From: Oscarella lobularis
Taxonomy: Eukaryota; Porifera; Homoscleromorpha; Homosclerophorida; Oscarellidae
Length of the DNA stretch: 64,000 nt
Assembly (NCBI RefSeq): GCF_947507565.1
Contig: NC_089183.1
Coordinates: 2,356,001-2,420,000, forward strand
Direction: 5' to 3'
How positions within the stretch are numbered: the stretch's first letter is position 1; each line of letters opens with the position of its first letter. Under the pieces are notes generated by a model that was given only the letters and a program-made list of their open reading frames with translations, was not told the DNA's origin and ran no database searches. The position numbers and the translations under genes are program-made. Of the stretch, positions 35,021-54,229 are shown in pieces.

Positions 35021-35202
35021 ATCGTTCCCGGATTATCGGCTCCCTCACAGAGATTAGGCTATTCTGCGACGTTCTAATCGTCAGCATGCTAGCCAACGAT
35101 TTACTGCTCGCTGGTGAAAGCTTTCGTTCGAAGTAAGCCTTTGGGAAAGCGATACAATCGAAGTTATCATTCGGACCGGAACCCGGAACAGCTAGGGAAG
35201 CA

Positions 35203-35295
35203 GGTTCAGAGGTCAAAGTTTTATTTTCCCACATATCCGGTAGACTTGTCGGTCAAGAGCGCCGATTACCGTAGGTAAGGGTTGACCTCTGAACC
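35203..35295. promoter_or_regulatory. Inverted repeat upstream of channel gene A
   Basis: A 14-bp arm ggttcagaggtcaa (35,203-35,216) and its exact inverse ttgacctctgaacc (35,282-35,295), about 65 bp apart, lie 150-250 bp before the start codon. Each arm contains an AGGTCA nuclear-receptor half site. The arrangement is conserved in unit B. Confidence 0.45.
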
Positions 35296-35447
35296 CTTAT
35301 CCGGTCAATATTGCTGGAAGGTTCATTCCACAATTAAAGGACGTACCTGCGTGCATAAGTAGAGAAAGCTTCATTGGATCCAGGCTCATTTTGGCGTTTA
35401 CGTTACTGTCGCACTGTTTGCTCCCACGGCCGGGAGACGAATTCAAC

Positions 35448-42408
<6,961 letters not shown>

Positions 42409-42539
42409 TGGACAGAATAAACATTAGAAGGTAGACAAGAGGAGACTTAGATACTAGCTGGTATTACACTTTTAGGGGTCGTTTACGCATAAAGTAAAAA
42501 GATACATGATATAAAAGCAGGGATTATTTTAAATCAGAG

Positions 42540-43770
42540 AGGATGCATCCGGGATCCCTTCGTCTAGCTGGGGGCAATCTCCCTGCCCATGGCCCAAGAG
42601 CCAAGGATATCTAAGCCATCCTTTGTCTTGAGGCATCGCAGACAAGCGCAATTTTGTCTTTATACAAGGCAGGTAGGTATAGGCGTCGGCGTGCCTCGAT
42701 CCGACCCGTTATCGCACTCCAAACGGGCAACTCTCTAGCTGAATTAAGCTGCGCGACTGGAACACAAGTACAAGTGGACTCCGACGTTCGATCAGATCTG
42801 TAACGACACTTCCCGGTTTCTCTACTCGCAAGATCGTCACAAGAAAATGCATCCTTTAGGTATATAGTTCTATACGCTGCAATACGTGTAACCAATCAGC
42901 CTTAATTCTTCGATAGGGAGTCCATCATACAGTACTGACTTGGCTGAACGAAAGAAACGAATTACTACAGTACTAGTGGATGGATGAGCCGATGAACGAT
43001 GGATGAGCCGATGAACGCTGGGGTTCCCTGAGGCTGTGCGCCTAGTTCACCAAGCTGAACGATATGATCGTGAACGACGACGACGTTGGATAGCCAACGT
43101 GGAATCTATGCCGTGAGCTTATGCCTCTCCAACGGTGTTCAATCGACACTCGTTGAACTCGTCTGTGCGCAGGCCATCGCAGCACATGATGCCATGCCAT
43201 TCGATCTTCCGCTGCGGAAGGCACAGCAATCCTCCGTCACTCTCAACCGACGCCGTAGTAGTCGCACAATAGTCGCACAATATCCTAGTGACTCCTATCT
43301 GCGGCAACCTGTCGTCGTTCCGAGCTTTGCTGTTTGACGGGCTATGAACTTCGCCAATGCGGAGGCGTAGTCTGCAGGTAACTAAAAGGTATGATATGCT
43401 TTGACATCGTTCAGATGCCACGCACAATTCGTTGCAGAAGGTCTATTTGCCATTGTCGGCCTTCATCAGCAGCTAGTCGACAAGTCTAACGTTAGGATTG
43501 CACTGCACAAGCTACTAGCAATGACACTCTATTCCTGGGTCTAATAGGATTGTCCGAAACTGCATGGGCACCTACTGCCATTCTATTCTTTCATCTAACG
43601 GGACCCTTTCCGCGCGAAGATGACATTCATACCAGAGATGGGAAATCACCAGCAGGCGTTGGTACAATCGTTCAGACTAAACGCAGCACAGCGCGAAACG
43701 TCCAGCTCTCTCCTCAATTCAGCTACGAAAGCAATCAGCGATAGCGACGTTTGGTCCGTCCCCGTGCCGT
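42540..43770. repeat. Dispersed repeat R1, copy in unit A
   Basis: Follows channel gene A by about 130 bp. It matches 54,230-56,880 (interrupted there by a transposon) and, less well, 2,390-3,490; its first 300 bp also match the inverted block 62,600-62,870. On the minus strand ITGRIEARRRLYLPAL and KIALVCDASRQRMA are conserved between copies, hinting at a former or real coding exon. Confidence 0.7.
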
Positions 43771-43829
43771 CGTTTTAAGTAGAACCACGCTATGCAACCT
43801 GCTGCACATCATTGTCAGCCTTTTCAGCA

Positions 43830-44075
43830 GCAGGAGGTTTAGGATGCGCTTCCAAGGCGCTATCACCATCGTTCGGCTGCACTGCCACTCCCGCGTGCGC
43901 CGTGGCTACTTGAGACAACTCGGTGTACGTTGGCGGCGTGTGCAATTGTCGTGCTGCGTCGACGTCACGGACGGTTGTAGAGAAAGGGTGGTGGGCTCTC
44001 AGGGCGTGTAGTCGGACAGTCGCTCTCATCCGAAAAGTCTCGACAGTCGTCGTACATCCGTTGCAGCGATCTACC
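43830..44075 (-). pseudogene. LDLa receptor relic with the repeats deleted (unit A)
   Basis: Copy of the LDLa receptor gene of unit B (56,934-58,627). The cytoplasmic-tail part is kept (TPPTYTELSQVA and VQPNDGDSALEAHP on the minus strand) and is joined at about 44,010 directly to the YDDCRDFSDESDC part of the second LDLa module. About 1.2 kb holding the transmembrane segment and eight modules is missing. Non-functional. Confidence 0.8.
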
Positions 44076-44430
44076 TACGCTTTTCACTTAATTAATGAAG
44101 TGGCGGTTGTCTGTTTTATTTCTATACAAAGCACTCATTAGGTGCAAGAAGAAGCAGGCTGACGCCGCGCAGGAGCAAAAACGAATGTTCTCTGCATCCA
44201 CAATTGCTCGCAAGAGCCTATGAAATGAATTCTTATGCAAAGACACTGTAAAAGACGTTCTCAAGTTGATGCGCAATCGAATTCGCCTATACTATACAGG
44301 AGGAAAAACCCGACCGCCTTAGCATCTGTTCAAATTTTTATACGACGCAGCTGTTTCTCTTTGATTCCAACGTCTGCGGATATGTGCCGTCTCGTCTCAA
44401 ACGTAGACTGCGCGATGAACGAAAACTGGC
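44076..44430. other. Unique spacer between duplication units, left part
   Basis: No gene. A 20-base exact match to the end of an ankyrin exon of the leftmost gene (ttgatgcgcaatcgaattcg) occurs at about 44,268; it may be a relic, but the surrounding match is poor. Confidence 0.35.
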
Positions 44431-44486
44431 TCCTCCGAGTACCAATGCTAGAAGGGCCGGCCCTTCTAGCATTGGTACTCGGAGGA
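44431..44486. repeat. 56-bp perfect palindrome without spacer
   Basis: Arms of 28 bp (outer end tcctccgagtaccaatgcta) meet at ggcc. Past one mismatch the pairing continues for a few more bases (ctgg / ccag). No target duplication is evident. Such a spacer-less palindrome resembles the 85-bp hairpin in style but not in sequence. Confidence 0.85.
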
Positions 44487-45051
44487 ACCAGGAGGAATTA
44501 GGATAAGTATAATCTCTGTCGCACCGACGTAGCAACGGAGGCTTCCAATGACCGTACTGTACCGCCAACGATCGAGAGCGCTAGGTAGTGCGTTACCATG
44601 ACGACGACGACGTAAATGAAACCGACTGTCCGTGAAAAGTACGAAGTATTGACTTTTGCTCAAAGCCGGGTGTAGAACGAGACGCGTAATTGATATTGCC
44701 TACAGAGAATAAATTCACGAGCTCCTGCTTAATTTGGGATCCTCCGTTCAAAGCCACCAGCTCTTCCAAGAGGCTGTGAATCGCGTTCTCAGTAAATTTT
44801 CAGAACTCGTGAATCCGTTCAGGCCGAGCAATTGGATGGACAAATTGGAATAACGAGCGTTGTCATGACGACCATATATTGACTTGAAAATGCGGCCGTT
44901 TTTGCTGATGACGCCAACGTCTGATGACGCCAACGTCTTCGTTATCGCAAAATATTGCCATGATAGTTAGTATAATAGACGGCAAAATGACGTCACTACA
45001 TCGACGTCATCGTCGTCGTTATTGTCCTGAGAAATGAATAGTATGAGAGCT
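44487..45051. other. Unique spacer between duplication units, right part
   Basis: An open stretch on the minus strand (44,933-44,748; SKNGRIFKSIYGRHDNARYS) looks mildly protein-like but has no recognisable family. A direct repeat tgatgacgccaacgtc occurs twice near 44,905-44,940. Nothing else is seen. Confidence 0.35.
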
Positions 45052-45060
45052 TGGTTTTGG

Positions 45061-45340
45061 CGTCTAATTCAACACATAGAAAGAGACTTGTAGCTAAAGC
45101 TGCACAACGAGATTGCCAGATAAACAGTCAACTGTTGATTGGTTACTCTTCTTGCCAGTTAGATTCTTGTGTGGAGGATAGAAAACCTGAAGCACATCAA
45201 TAGCTGTTTTTTTTTCATTTCAATGTTTTGCCCTCATGCAGAGAAAAAGGTTTGTTGACACCGCGCGCCGTGCACAATCAAATGAACGTAGAAGATTGTG
45301 TCAGGACAGAGTCGAGTTCGGTGAGTAGTTGGAGTGAACG
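45061..45340 (-). pseudogene. Degenerate BTB exon (unit B)
   Basis: Counterpart of 33,541-33,840 with the same damage plus small deletions. Confidence 0.55.
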
Positions 45341-45734
45341 GGCACTTTTTGCACGTGAGCTAGACACCTGAATCAATTGATTTCTTGCTCTATATCTGTG
45401 AGAGAGTTTGAAAATTATTTAGCAGCCTAACAGTTCAGCAAAGATCCCTCAAAGTCTCATAGTAGTTAATTAATAGCCGTACTGTATAGAGTGGCGTAGA
45501 CTAGTTTAGACATGCACTGGTGACTTGTGCACCAGTTTTGGAGTGTACACTGAACTGGATATTGCGTCATTGTTCAGGGCTTTAGGCCGCCCTCATTTAC
45601 ATCATGCACTGCATGCCTCCTCTCTAACAGTCAGATGAGTGGTGCAGAGTGAGTGTCATACAGTACAGCAACAAAGACTTCGTTTTTTTCGCTGTACACA
45701 TGATCAAATGATTGATTATCTAAAAGTTAGTCAA

Positions 45735-46431
45735 ACAGTTCTACCAGGAATCCATCGATTGATTGATTCCTAACAATTCATCACACTGTTTGGCCAAAGC
45801 ATCCTTGATCTTATTTAGAGATGACTTATCAACGTGAAAATGTGACAGAAGTTTCACAATGTCATTAGGAAGATGACTGAAGACATATCGAATCCGTTTC
45901 TCAAGTATCCGGATAGCTTTTGCTTAGCTTATAGAAATCCGCCAAAACAACTGTGTTCAGGCAGAATTTGCCAAACCTAAGCAAAGCTTTCTCACAACTC
46001 TCTTTATTCCTAACACAAGAAACTCTTCGGCAAGAGGCAAGATCCTGTTGACCATGTCTTCTGCAATATATATATATATATAAACTGTCAATAATTATTG
46101 ATTAGATATTTTACCGTTGCAACTTGCCAGTTATATCCGCACGCGGATAATACAAAACCTGGCAGCTGCTTTGTCTTTTAGTGTTGCTGTTTTCATTCTT
46201 GCTTCGACGAATTCTGTCTCGGAGAGAGAGCTCCGAAGAGAGGTGATGCCAGGCTGAGCACTGTTTGGTGAACGTGTTCTCCTCTATCAGCGTAGCGTCG
46301 CCGTTCTGCCACGGTTCATTGAAGTTGGGAAAGGAGGCACAGGTCGAGGTCATCCAACGTTCCCGGATTATCGGCTCCCTCACAGAAATTAGGCTATTCT
46401 GCGACGTTCTAATCGTCAGCATGCTAGCCAA
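45735..46431 (-). pseudogene. BTB-BACK pseudogene (unit B)
   Basis: Starts MTSTCASFPNFNEPWQNGDA, then loses frame (FTKQCSAWHHLSS) and lacks part of the BTB end. The GCAAGT-type donor and the acceptor before RILPLAEEFLVLGIKR are kept, but most of the BACK helices are deleted at about 45,915. The unit A copy retains that region, so the deletion happened after duplication. Confidence 0.65.
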
Positions 46432-46600
46432 CGATTTACTGCTTACTGGTGAAAGCTTTCGTTCGAAGTAAGCCTTTGAGAAAGCGATGCAAAGGAAAAG
46501 TCTCGCAGTTCCCTTCGAAAACGTTCACAAAGGGGCACGATCACTTACTAGAGGTACGTATGCATCTCGATCATTTCTGTAGATACACAAACGAATTTTT

Positions 46601-47150
46601 TAGCTTGAAATACGATGATTGGTTCTTGAACTCTTTTTCTGGGCCAATTGTTTGCGGTGGATACCGCCGGAACCCGGAACAGGGAAGCAGGTTCAGAGGT
46701 CAACGTTTTACTTTCTCACATATCCGGTGGACTTGCAAGAGCGCCGATTGCCGATTACCGTAGGTAAGGGTTGACCTCTGAACCCTTTTCCGGTCAATAT
46801 TGCTGGCAGCTTCATTCCACAAAGGACGTACCCGCGTGCATAAGTAGAGAAAGCTTCATTGGATCCAGGCTCATTTGAATTTTTTAGCTTGAATTACGAT
46901 GATATGTTCTTGAACTCTTTTTCTGGGCCAATTGTTGGCGGTGGATACCGAAACCCGGAACAGGGAAGCAGGTTCAGAGGTAAGTTTTATTTTCCCACAT
47001 ATCCGGTAGACTTGCAAGAGCGCCGATTGCCGATTACCGTAGGTAAGGGTTGACCTCTGAACCCGGTCAATATTGCTGGAAGCTTCATTCCACAAAGGAC
47101 GTACCTGCGTACATATAAGTAGAGAAAGCTTCATTGGATCCAGGCTCATA
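46601..47150 (+). promoter_or_regulatory. Duplicated promoter segment of channel gene B
   Basis: A segment of about 275 bp occurs twice in tandem (about 46,601-46,875 and 46,882-47,150); unit A has one copy at about 35,140-35,400. Each copy contains the inverted repeat with AGGTCA half sites (46,690-46,784, intact; 46,971-47,063, with one arm lacking a base). The start codon of gene B is 58 bp further on. Confidence 0.5.
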
Positions 47151-47207
47151 TTGGCGTTTACGTTACTGTCACACTGTTTGCTCCCACGGCCGGGAGACGA
47201 ATTCAAC

Positions 47208-50200
47208 ATGAGCAAAGCGGAATCGTGAGAGACCTGCTCAATCCTAGTCTTCAACTAGAGAGTATTGACTACAAGCTTTCTGTTTTCATGCAGGACTCTC
47301 TCGTTGTATGCTCACCTTGAACTTCACTACGGTAGAGCGAACTCCTTGGCGGACGACGAAGTCGACGGCAAAGACGAAGGTATGTTTGATGCCTCTCGCA
47401 AACGAGCATTTCTAAGGGTCACTTACATTCGTTCTCTCTTTTCTCTCTCTCTCTCTCTCTCTCTGGGTATCTTCTGCATGGTACATATCAGTAAAAGACC
47501 CTTGATTTATCTATGCTCACAGTCTTCTTTTCTCACTCCGCCACGTCTGCATGTAAATTGTTGTGGATATCCAATCTTTTATTGTGGACTGTTGTTTTTC
47601 ATTTCCGTTTCCTTCTTTTTTCTTCTTATTAGAATTGGATGTGCTCCTAGCAAAGGAGGGCATCACGGAAACCCGAAACGAGCACGATGAAACTATTCTT
47701 CACTACGCAACCTCTTCGCTATTCTCTACGCCACTAGCAGTGTTATATAAACTCGTAAAAGAGTCTACTACTGAAACAGTCAACGCTCGCGATCAAAAAG
47801 GCTTTACGGTTCTCGATAGGCTGGTATAATGAAAACAAGAAATGTAGAGATACCATATATAATCTCTTTTGTTTCTCAGATGATAGATGATGAGCCGCTT
47901 ACGGCTGAAATTCTCGACATATTTCATCAGAAGCAAGCGAATTTCCTAGAAAGTTGGGAAGATATGCCTTCTCCTATCATCCGTCTGGTCAAGCGAAAAG
48001 ACGGACACGAACATGTGGAACAAGTGCTTCACTTTTACGATACTGCCAAGCCATTACTGCAATACATGTGGCCATCTCTGCTTCGAGAGACACTACACGG
48101 CGGAACAGCTCGTACACTTCAGGTGAAAACCTCGTTCGGCGTTTTATCTGTATAACAGTCGTACGACATTGATGTGCATTAGATTTTGCTTGACTACGAA
48201 ACCGAGCAAAAGGTGCAGCCATTCGGCTTATCTCTATTGCATGCCGCTTTGACCAGTGACGTCGACTTGGAAGACAAAATCGGCATTCTTCTCAAGCGAC
48301 GCAAACGGCAGGGAGACTTCCTCAACGAACTCGACGCCGACGGACGAAACTGTCTTCACGCTCTGGCCGACTGCACGCCGCCAGACATTCGAAAAGCGAT
48401 CGAGGCTCTTCTCAAAAAAGGCAAGAGTCTTCAGCAAGAAGACGTCGCGAAGCAAAACGCCGTGAAAGACAAGCAAGGTGACACGCCGCTTCACAAAGCC
48501 GTCAAAAACTATGCAAAGCGCAACGCCGAGAACGACTACTACGTCGAAGCGTTGAGAACCCTGACGGCCCCGGATTATTCTCCTGATTTTACCGTTCGAA
48601 ATAAGCACAGACTTACTGCTTTGCAGTGTTTGGTAAGAGTTCCTTCGCTTTGAGTACTTGTCCTGAACTGTGAGATTTAGCTGCAAATGTGCAACTTCAC
48701 TCCTTCTGATGATGTTATACTAATGTTCCTCAGTGGGTTTCTTATCGAGGAAGATCCTGAATTTGTTGTCAATCCCCATGAGTGTTGTCCTCTGGCTGAT
48801 TTAGCCAAAAGGTCAGACGGTTCTTCTCTCTTTCCCGTTATCTTGAAAGAGGCAAGTGATAAAGTAATTGACAAAGTTCAACTTGAAAATCACTACAAGT
48901 ACATGTTTGAAGCTGCTGTTCAAGATGGCACTTGCGACATGATGGAGGTATAGTAGAAAAAAACTCTTCTGAATGAAGCGTCTGTAGTAAACGGCGTAAA
49001 TTGTGTACAGTGTCTTTTGAAGCACGGTTACAAAGCAGAACCAAGTGGCTTGGAACTACTTGCTGTTCAAGCAGCTTTGTCATTGATTGACCCCGACCTG
49101 AAGTTGTCCTGTCTGTTCGATCTCGTGGACAAAACACACCGCGAAACAATGCACGAATGGCAGCTCCTCCACATAATTTCTGGTAGAAAAAGTCCGTCAG
49201 TGAAAGCTCTAAAAGTCGCCATTGATCAGTACAAATGCGAGGTTGAAACGAAAGACGCAGAGAAGTACACGGCACTTCATTTGGCAGCTGCAAATCCGCA
49301 TGAAGGCAGCCTGGAGTGTCTCAAGTATCTTTTGAATGAGCTAGACGGCGACTTAGCGTCACTAAAGGAACCTAATACCCCATTGGGAAGCCTATTGAAT
49401 GCCTTGTTCGAAGGTGAAGACGAGTCACCTCTTCCGTTAGAAGCGACCAGAAAAATAATTTTGCTGCTCGAAAACGGCATCGACTTTGAGAGTCTCAAAA
49501 GCGATCTAGAATGGCTTTCTGAAGAGTCGAGTTCTGCTCGAAATACTCCGAAACCCACCCTAATGGCAAAGCTGTTTCTAGACCCTTACGTTATTACGGC
49601 GGCGAAAAATCCGATTCGCTTCCTTGTTACCATAGGTAAATTCTGCAAAGACAATCTTAAACGAATTAAGAAGGAGACTGCGACGGAAAACCGTCGCGGT
49701 TTGGTATCGCAAAAATTGCAATGGGAAAATCTAAACAAGTCGTTGGAATCGGAAGCAATTTCGCTGGTGACAGAGTTTGGAAAGAAAGAGCACGAGTTCA
49801 AAGACGTCATGACCGAAAAAGAACTTATTTTAGCGCAAAAGATTTCCTGGAATGAAGTAAGCGTAGGACTAGCAAACCGAAATTACAATCTAATAATTCT
49901 GCATTGTTAAACTTTAGTTCATGTCTCAAAAATGCGTTGGAAAATGTCTGCAAGAAATCTTTAAAGGACACACCACCGCCAAGGAAGACGACGACATAGA
50001 GAGCTTCGTCTACAAAAAGTGGCATTGGAGAGAAACGCTAGAGAGATCTCGTCACACACGATCGGAGCTCGTGTATTTGTGTCTTCTTCTCTTTGGCTTC
50101 TTAGTTCAGACAGTCCTATTGCCCATCTTACTACCGTGCTATTTGCTTTACCAAAAATGCTCTCCAAAACGAAGGTACGGACACTGGCGCCACTGCCTGC

Positions 50201-53200
50201 CTTTTCCGCCTGGCGAAATTCCCTTTGTGACGTGGTACGCCAATTCCGTCGGTTATCTAATTTTCGTTGGAATCCTCATCGCTCGTTCATCGACGGTAGA
50301 AAAGGAGACCTCTATGACGATCCTGGATTGGATAGTGATTGTGTACGTCGTTGCACTAGCATGCCAAGAACTTCGACAGGTCGTCATCGAACGGACACAA
50401 TACGTCAAGAGTCCTTCGAACTGGTTCGATTTAATTACGCTACTGACACTGGTAGTCGGCTATGCCGTCCGATATAAAGGATTTGCGAGGGGAAAGCTCT
50501 CTGACATTCAAGCTTCAGAGTTTATTCTCGGTTTCGCTACGATGTTCGCCTGTCTTCGATTACTGGCGTACGTTCAGTTGCATCAAAGGATTGGACCTAT
50601 ACTAATATCACTGGGGAGTATAACAAGAGATGTCATCTATTTTTTAGTTATACTCGGCGTATTTCTATTGGCGTTTTCGGCTTGCATTACAGGAATTTTC
50701 AAGGGATCGCTATACAGCGAGACGTTGGAGCCAGCACCCAGTGCCGTTCACGGGTAGGTCTTTTAAAAGTAGTGTTACTTATTCAAATTTGAATTCGAAT
50801 TCTTTTCTACAGATTATGGTCATCCATTGTAACTCTTTTCTGGTCCCTTTTCGGAATGATTTCGTACTCTGATCTGTCTCGAGATACCGACGATAGACGT
50901 CTTCTGACTCTTGAAATGACAGTGGGCCTAGTTGTCTTCGGCGTTTGGCTTCTGGTATCGATTATAGTTCTTCTGAACATGCTGATTGCTCTTGTTAATT
51001 CGGCTCTTGACGAAGTTCAGAAGGTGATCGTCAATTAACGATAAACTGCTAAAACACTATCTATATCAGGATCTTTGCCGTTTAGAACCGTGCTGATTTA
51101 GTGTGGCACAAGTCGTACTTGTCAGCTATCCAGGAAATGCGAGAATACTATCCTTTCCCGTTTCCAATGAACATTTATCAATTTTTGGCTGACTTGGTTT
51201 ATTGCATAAAGCATCCGTGTCGCGTTTGCGTAAGGTTACGACAGATAAGTCCGAGCCTGTCTTATTTGCCGATTATTTTAGAAGAACCAGGAATCTGTTC
51301 TCAAAGAAGGATATCTTGTCACTTTTTCAGTTGGTAATACTGAAACGTCTCTAAGCCAGCTGGTTGTTATGAAAAAAGCCTACCTGAAAAGAGCGTCGAG
51401 GGTGGATACCTTAGATAATTCAAGAGAATTGGAACAGAAGGTAGAAGAACAGTTGCAACTATCTCTGAGTAAATTGGAGACAAATCTCACTGGCCGCTTC
51501 AAGAAGGAAGAAGAACAGTTGCAAATATCTCTGCGTAAATTGGAGACAAATCTCACTCACCGCTTCAAGAAGGAAGAAGAACAGTTGCAAATATCTCTGC
51601 GTAAATTGGAGACAAATCTCCCTCGCCGCTTCGAAGAACAGTTGCAAATATCTCTGCATAAATTGGAGACAAAGCTCACTCGGCGCTTCAAGCCTTGCTC
51701 GCTTGCCAGAAAACATGCTGAAAAACTGTGCAAGAAAACAACCAAAGAGAGGCGTAATTTGACAGACTCATCTTCTTCCTCACCAGGGAGTTTTGGCGCA
51801 TTGGAATCTTTCCTGTTTTCGGCTGTTGACTCCCATTTACCTGTTTTTGCCGCATTGAAATCTCTCCCGTTTTCGGCTGTTGAACCTGTCTCCCATTTTC
51901 CTGGTTTGGCCGCATTGGAATCTTTCCAGTTTTCGGCTGTTGAACCTGTCTCCCATTTAACTGGCCAAAATACACCCAGTGTCATTTTTGCAAATCCTCT
52001 TCGAAATAATAAGTATCCGAAATGTCGTTCTTACGTTTTACGGAACACTTCAGCCGATGACAGCAAAACAGAGTGTTTCAGAGTCATCAGTTCACCTGTA
52101 ACTCGAGAAAAGATATTTAACTTTGAGGTGGAAATTATAGACTGGGGCCGCCAGGGATACATTCTTATTGGCTTGACTCCGAAAGACTATCCGCAGGATG
52201 CGGCGCCTGGGTGGTTCAAAGGTTCGATTGGTTACCACGCTGACGACGGCCGTTTCTTCGTCGAAAATGGAAGAGGTATTCAAGTCAGCAGTCCTTGTGA
52301 GGAGGGAGACGTTATAGGCTGTTGCGCACACGAAGGCGGGGTATCGTTTTATCGTCTGCGAGAGGGCCATGTGGAAAACGTTTGTGAGACCCGGGACGGT
52401 AAATTCGAATTCACGTCGGTATTGTACCCCTCGGTCGCTCTCCACAGCGGGAGAGAGGAAATCCAGCTAACGCTAGATATTCCAACGCAATCTCCTGACG
52501 CGTCAGATTCTTCGCGTGACTTACAGTGCGCACGAATAAAATTCCAAGGCGACGACAAAGCTTACAAACTTTTCTACAAACACAACAACAAGCATAATGA
52601 AGTTGGAATTTGCCGAGGTGTCAATCCCGTGGATAATGACTCTTACTTTGAAGTTGATTTATTAAAAAGAGGTGAACGCGGATGCATAACCATTGGACTA
52701 ACGACCAAAGAGTATCCGTTCAACAAACAACCGGGTTGGAGTAACGGTTCACTTGGATTTCGAGTGTTCGACGGGAAATTGCTTCAAGGAAAAGAACGCG
52801 GTTCGACGGTGTGTGGTGGCTGCAAAGAAGGCGACAGAATTGGCTGTCGAATTACAAGCAGGCGCTTTCGTTCTGACAGCTGGGAAAGGAAGACTTTTAT
52901 CGTAGCGTTCGTTCGTCGTCGATGTGGTCAAGCGGAAGAACTATTCTCTGCTACCTTTGAGTCCGAATCTCCTAGTGCGGAATTATATCCGACCGTTGGT
53001 ATGCACAGTAAAGGAGAGGAAGCGCGAATTTATTTGCCAGGGCATGCATTCCCTGAGGGAAATAATACTGAACTGAGCCGTCACCATAACGCCGAAGGCT
53101 CAAGCCATCAAAAGCTCAGAGTGCACGATAACTCTATTTTTTACGTTGACGATGGATTTGACGGCGTTGAAACGTGGCAGCCTGATTGGACTGGACTGTC

Positions 53201-54104
53201 GGACAGAAATACCGTGACGTTCGTGACTAAAATCATCAATTTGGGCGAAACGAGTGACATTTCGATAGGATTTGGCCCAAGGGATTGCGGAGACGTTTAT
53301 CATCCGGGCTGGACAAAGGATTCGATAGCTTTTCATGCACGAGACGGTCTTCTTTACCATGGCAGCAGCTGCGGTAGACGACGACTAGGAGCGCCGGCTA
53401 AAGCAAAGGATGTCATAAAAGCAGAACTGAGCCGAACCAAGGAAGGCAGCTCTCTGACAATTGGCAACTCTCTGACAATTTTCAAAAACGACACTAACTT
53501 GACACCAGAACCACTGATAGTTTCAGACGTCACGCCACTGTATCCTATAATCGGAATGCGCAGCAAAGGAGCGGTAGCAGTTTTTACTATGCAGGATAGT
53601 AGCGGGAACGAAGAAGGAAAGTCTGAGGAAGCACTGTTTTCGAGCAACTCTTGCAACATAGAATTGCACAAATCCGTGGCTATTTCGTCGGGAGATGGTC
53701 ACGAGAAGGGATCCTGCCAAGCCACGGAATCCAAGCGTTTATATAAATTAGAAATTCTTTCAATGGGGAATGACGGGAGTATTTACATTGGCGTAGCAGA
53801 GAAAGGATTTTCTAGCAGCCAATTGCCAGGCTTTGTTCCCGGTTCTGTTGGTTATTGCTGCAAAACGGGAGAACTTTTTCAAGGCAATGGAAGAGGAGGC
53901 AAATGTGGTCAAGAAGCTTTGCAGGGTACAATAATTACGGTCGAAATACAGGATGATGCAAATAGTGAGAGGGTCGTTTTTAAACGAAATGACAATCACA
54001 TGAGAGAGCTTGACACGAAGCTGAGGAAAACATCATCTACTGGCAATTGGCATCTAACTGTTGGAATGATTAGAAACGGAGAAGCTGTTAGGCTAATTAT
54101 TTAA
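47208..54104 (+). CDS. TRPC-like channel with four C-terminal SPRY domains (gene B)
   Basis: Paralogue of gene A with the same exon plan, about 2,030 residues, starting MSKAES at 47,208. Ankyrin-like repeats (HDETILHYATSS, GDTPLHKAVKNYA, KYTALHLAAANPH) precede the channel exons (49,921-50,757 and about 50,813-51,026). The pore and S6 match gene A (SLFGMISYSD, IVLLNMLIALVNS). The last exon (about 51,281-54,104) encodes a coiled coil with four tandem copies of a 20-23-residue unit (EEQLQISLRKLETNL), where A has one, then a Ser-rich linker with three copies of a unit containing ALESF/LFSAVE. Four SPRY domains follow. Identity to A is very high from about 49,705 onwards and lower before. All splice sites checked are intact. 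Confidence 0.8.
51440..51965 (+). repeat. Two coding minisatellites in gene B
   Basis: 51,440-51,692: four in-frame copies of a 60-69 bp unit encoding coiled coil. 51,790-51,965: three in-frame copies of a roughly 60-bp unit in the Ser-rich linker. Gene A has one copy of each at 40,045-40,290. Confidence 0.85.
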
Positions 54105-54229
54105 TGAAAATTAGAAGGTAGACAAGACGAAACTTAGATACTAGCTGGTATTACACTTTTAGGGGTCGTTTACGCATAAAGTAAAATGATACATGATATA
54201 AAAGCATGGATTATTTTAAATCAGAAAGG

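Noticed and set aside
44235-44340. Ankyrin exon relic in the spacer between duplication units
   Set aside because: Only about 20 bases match the leftmost gene's ankyrin exon; no surrounding ankyrin consensus, so it was kept as a remark only.
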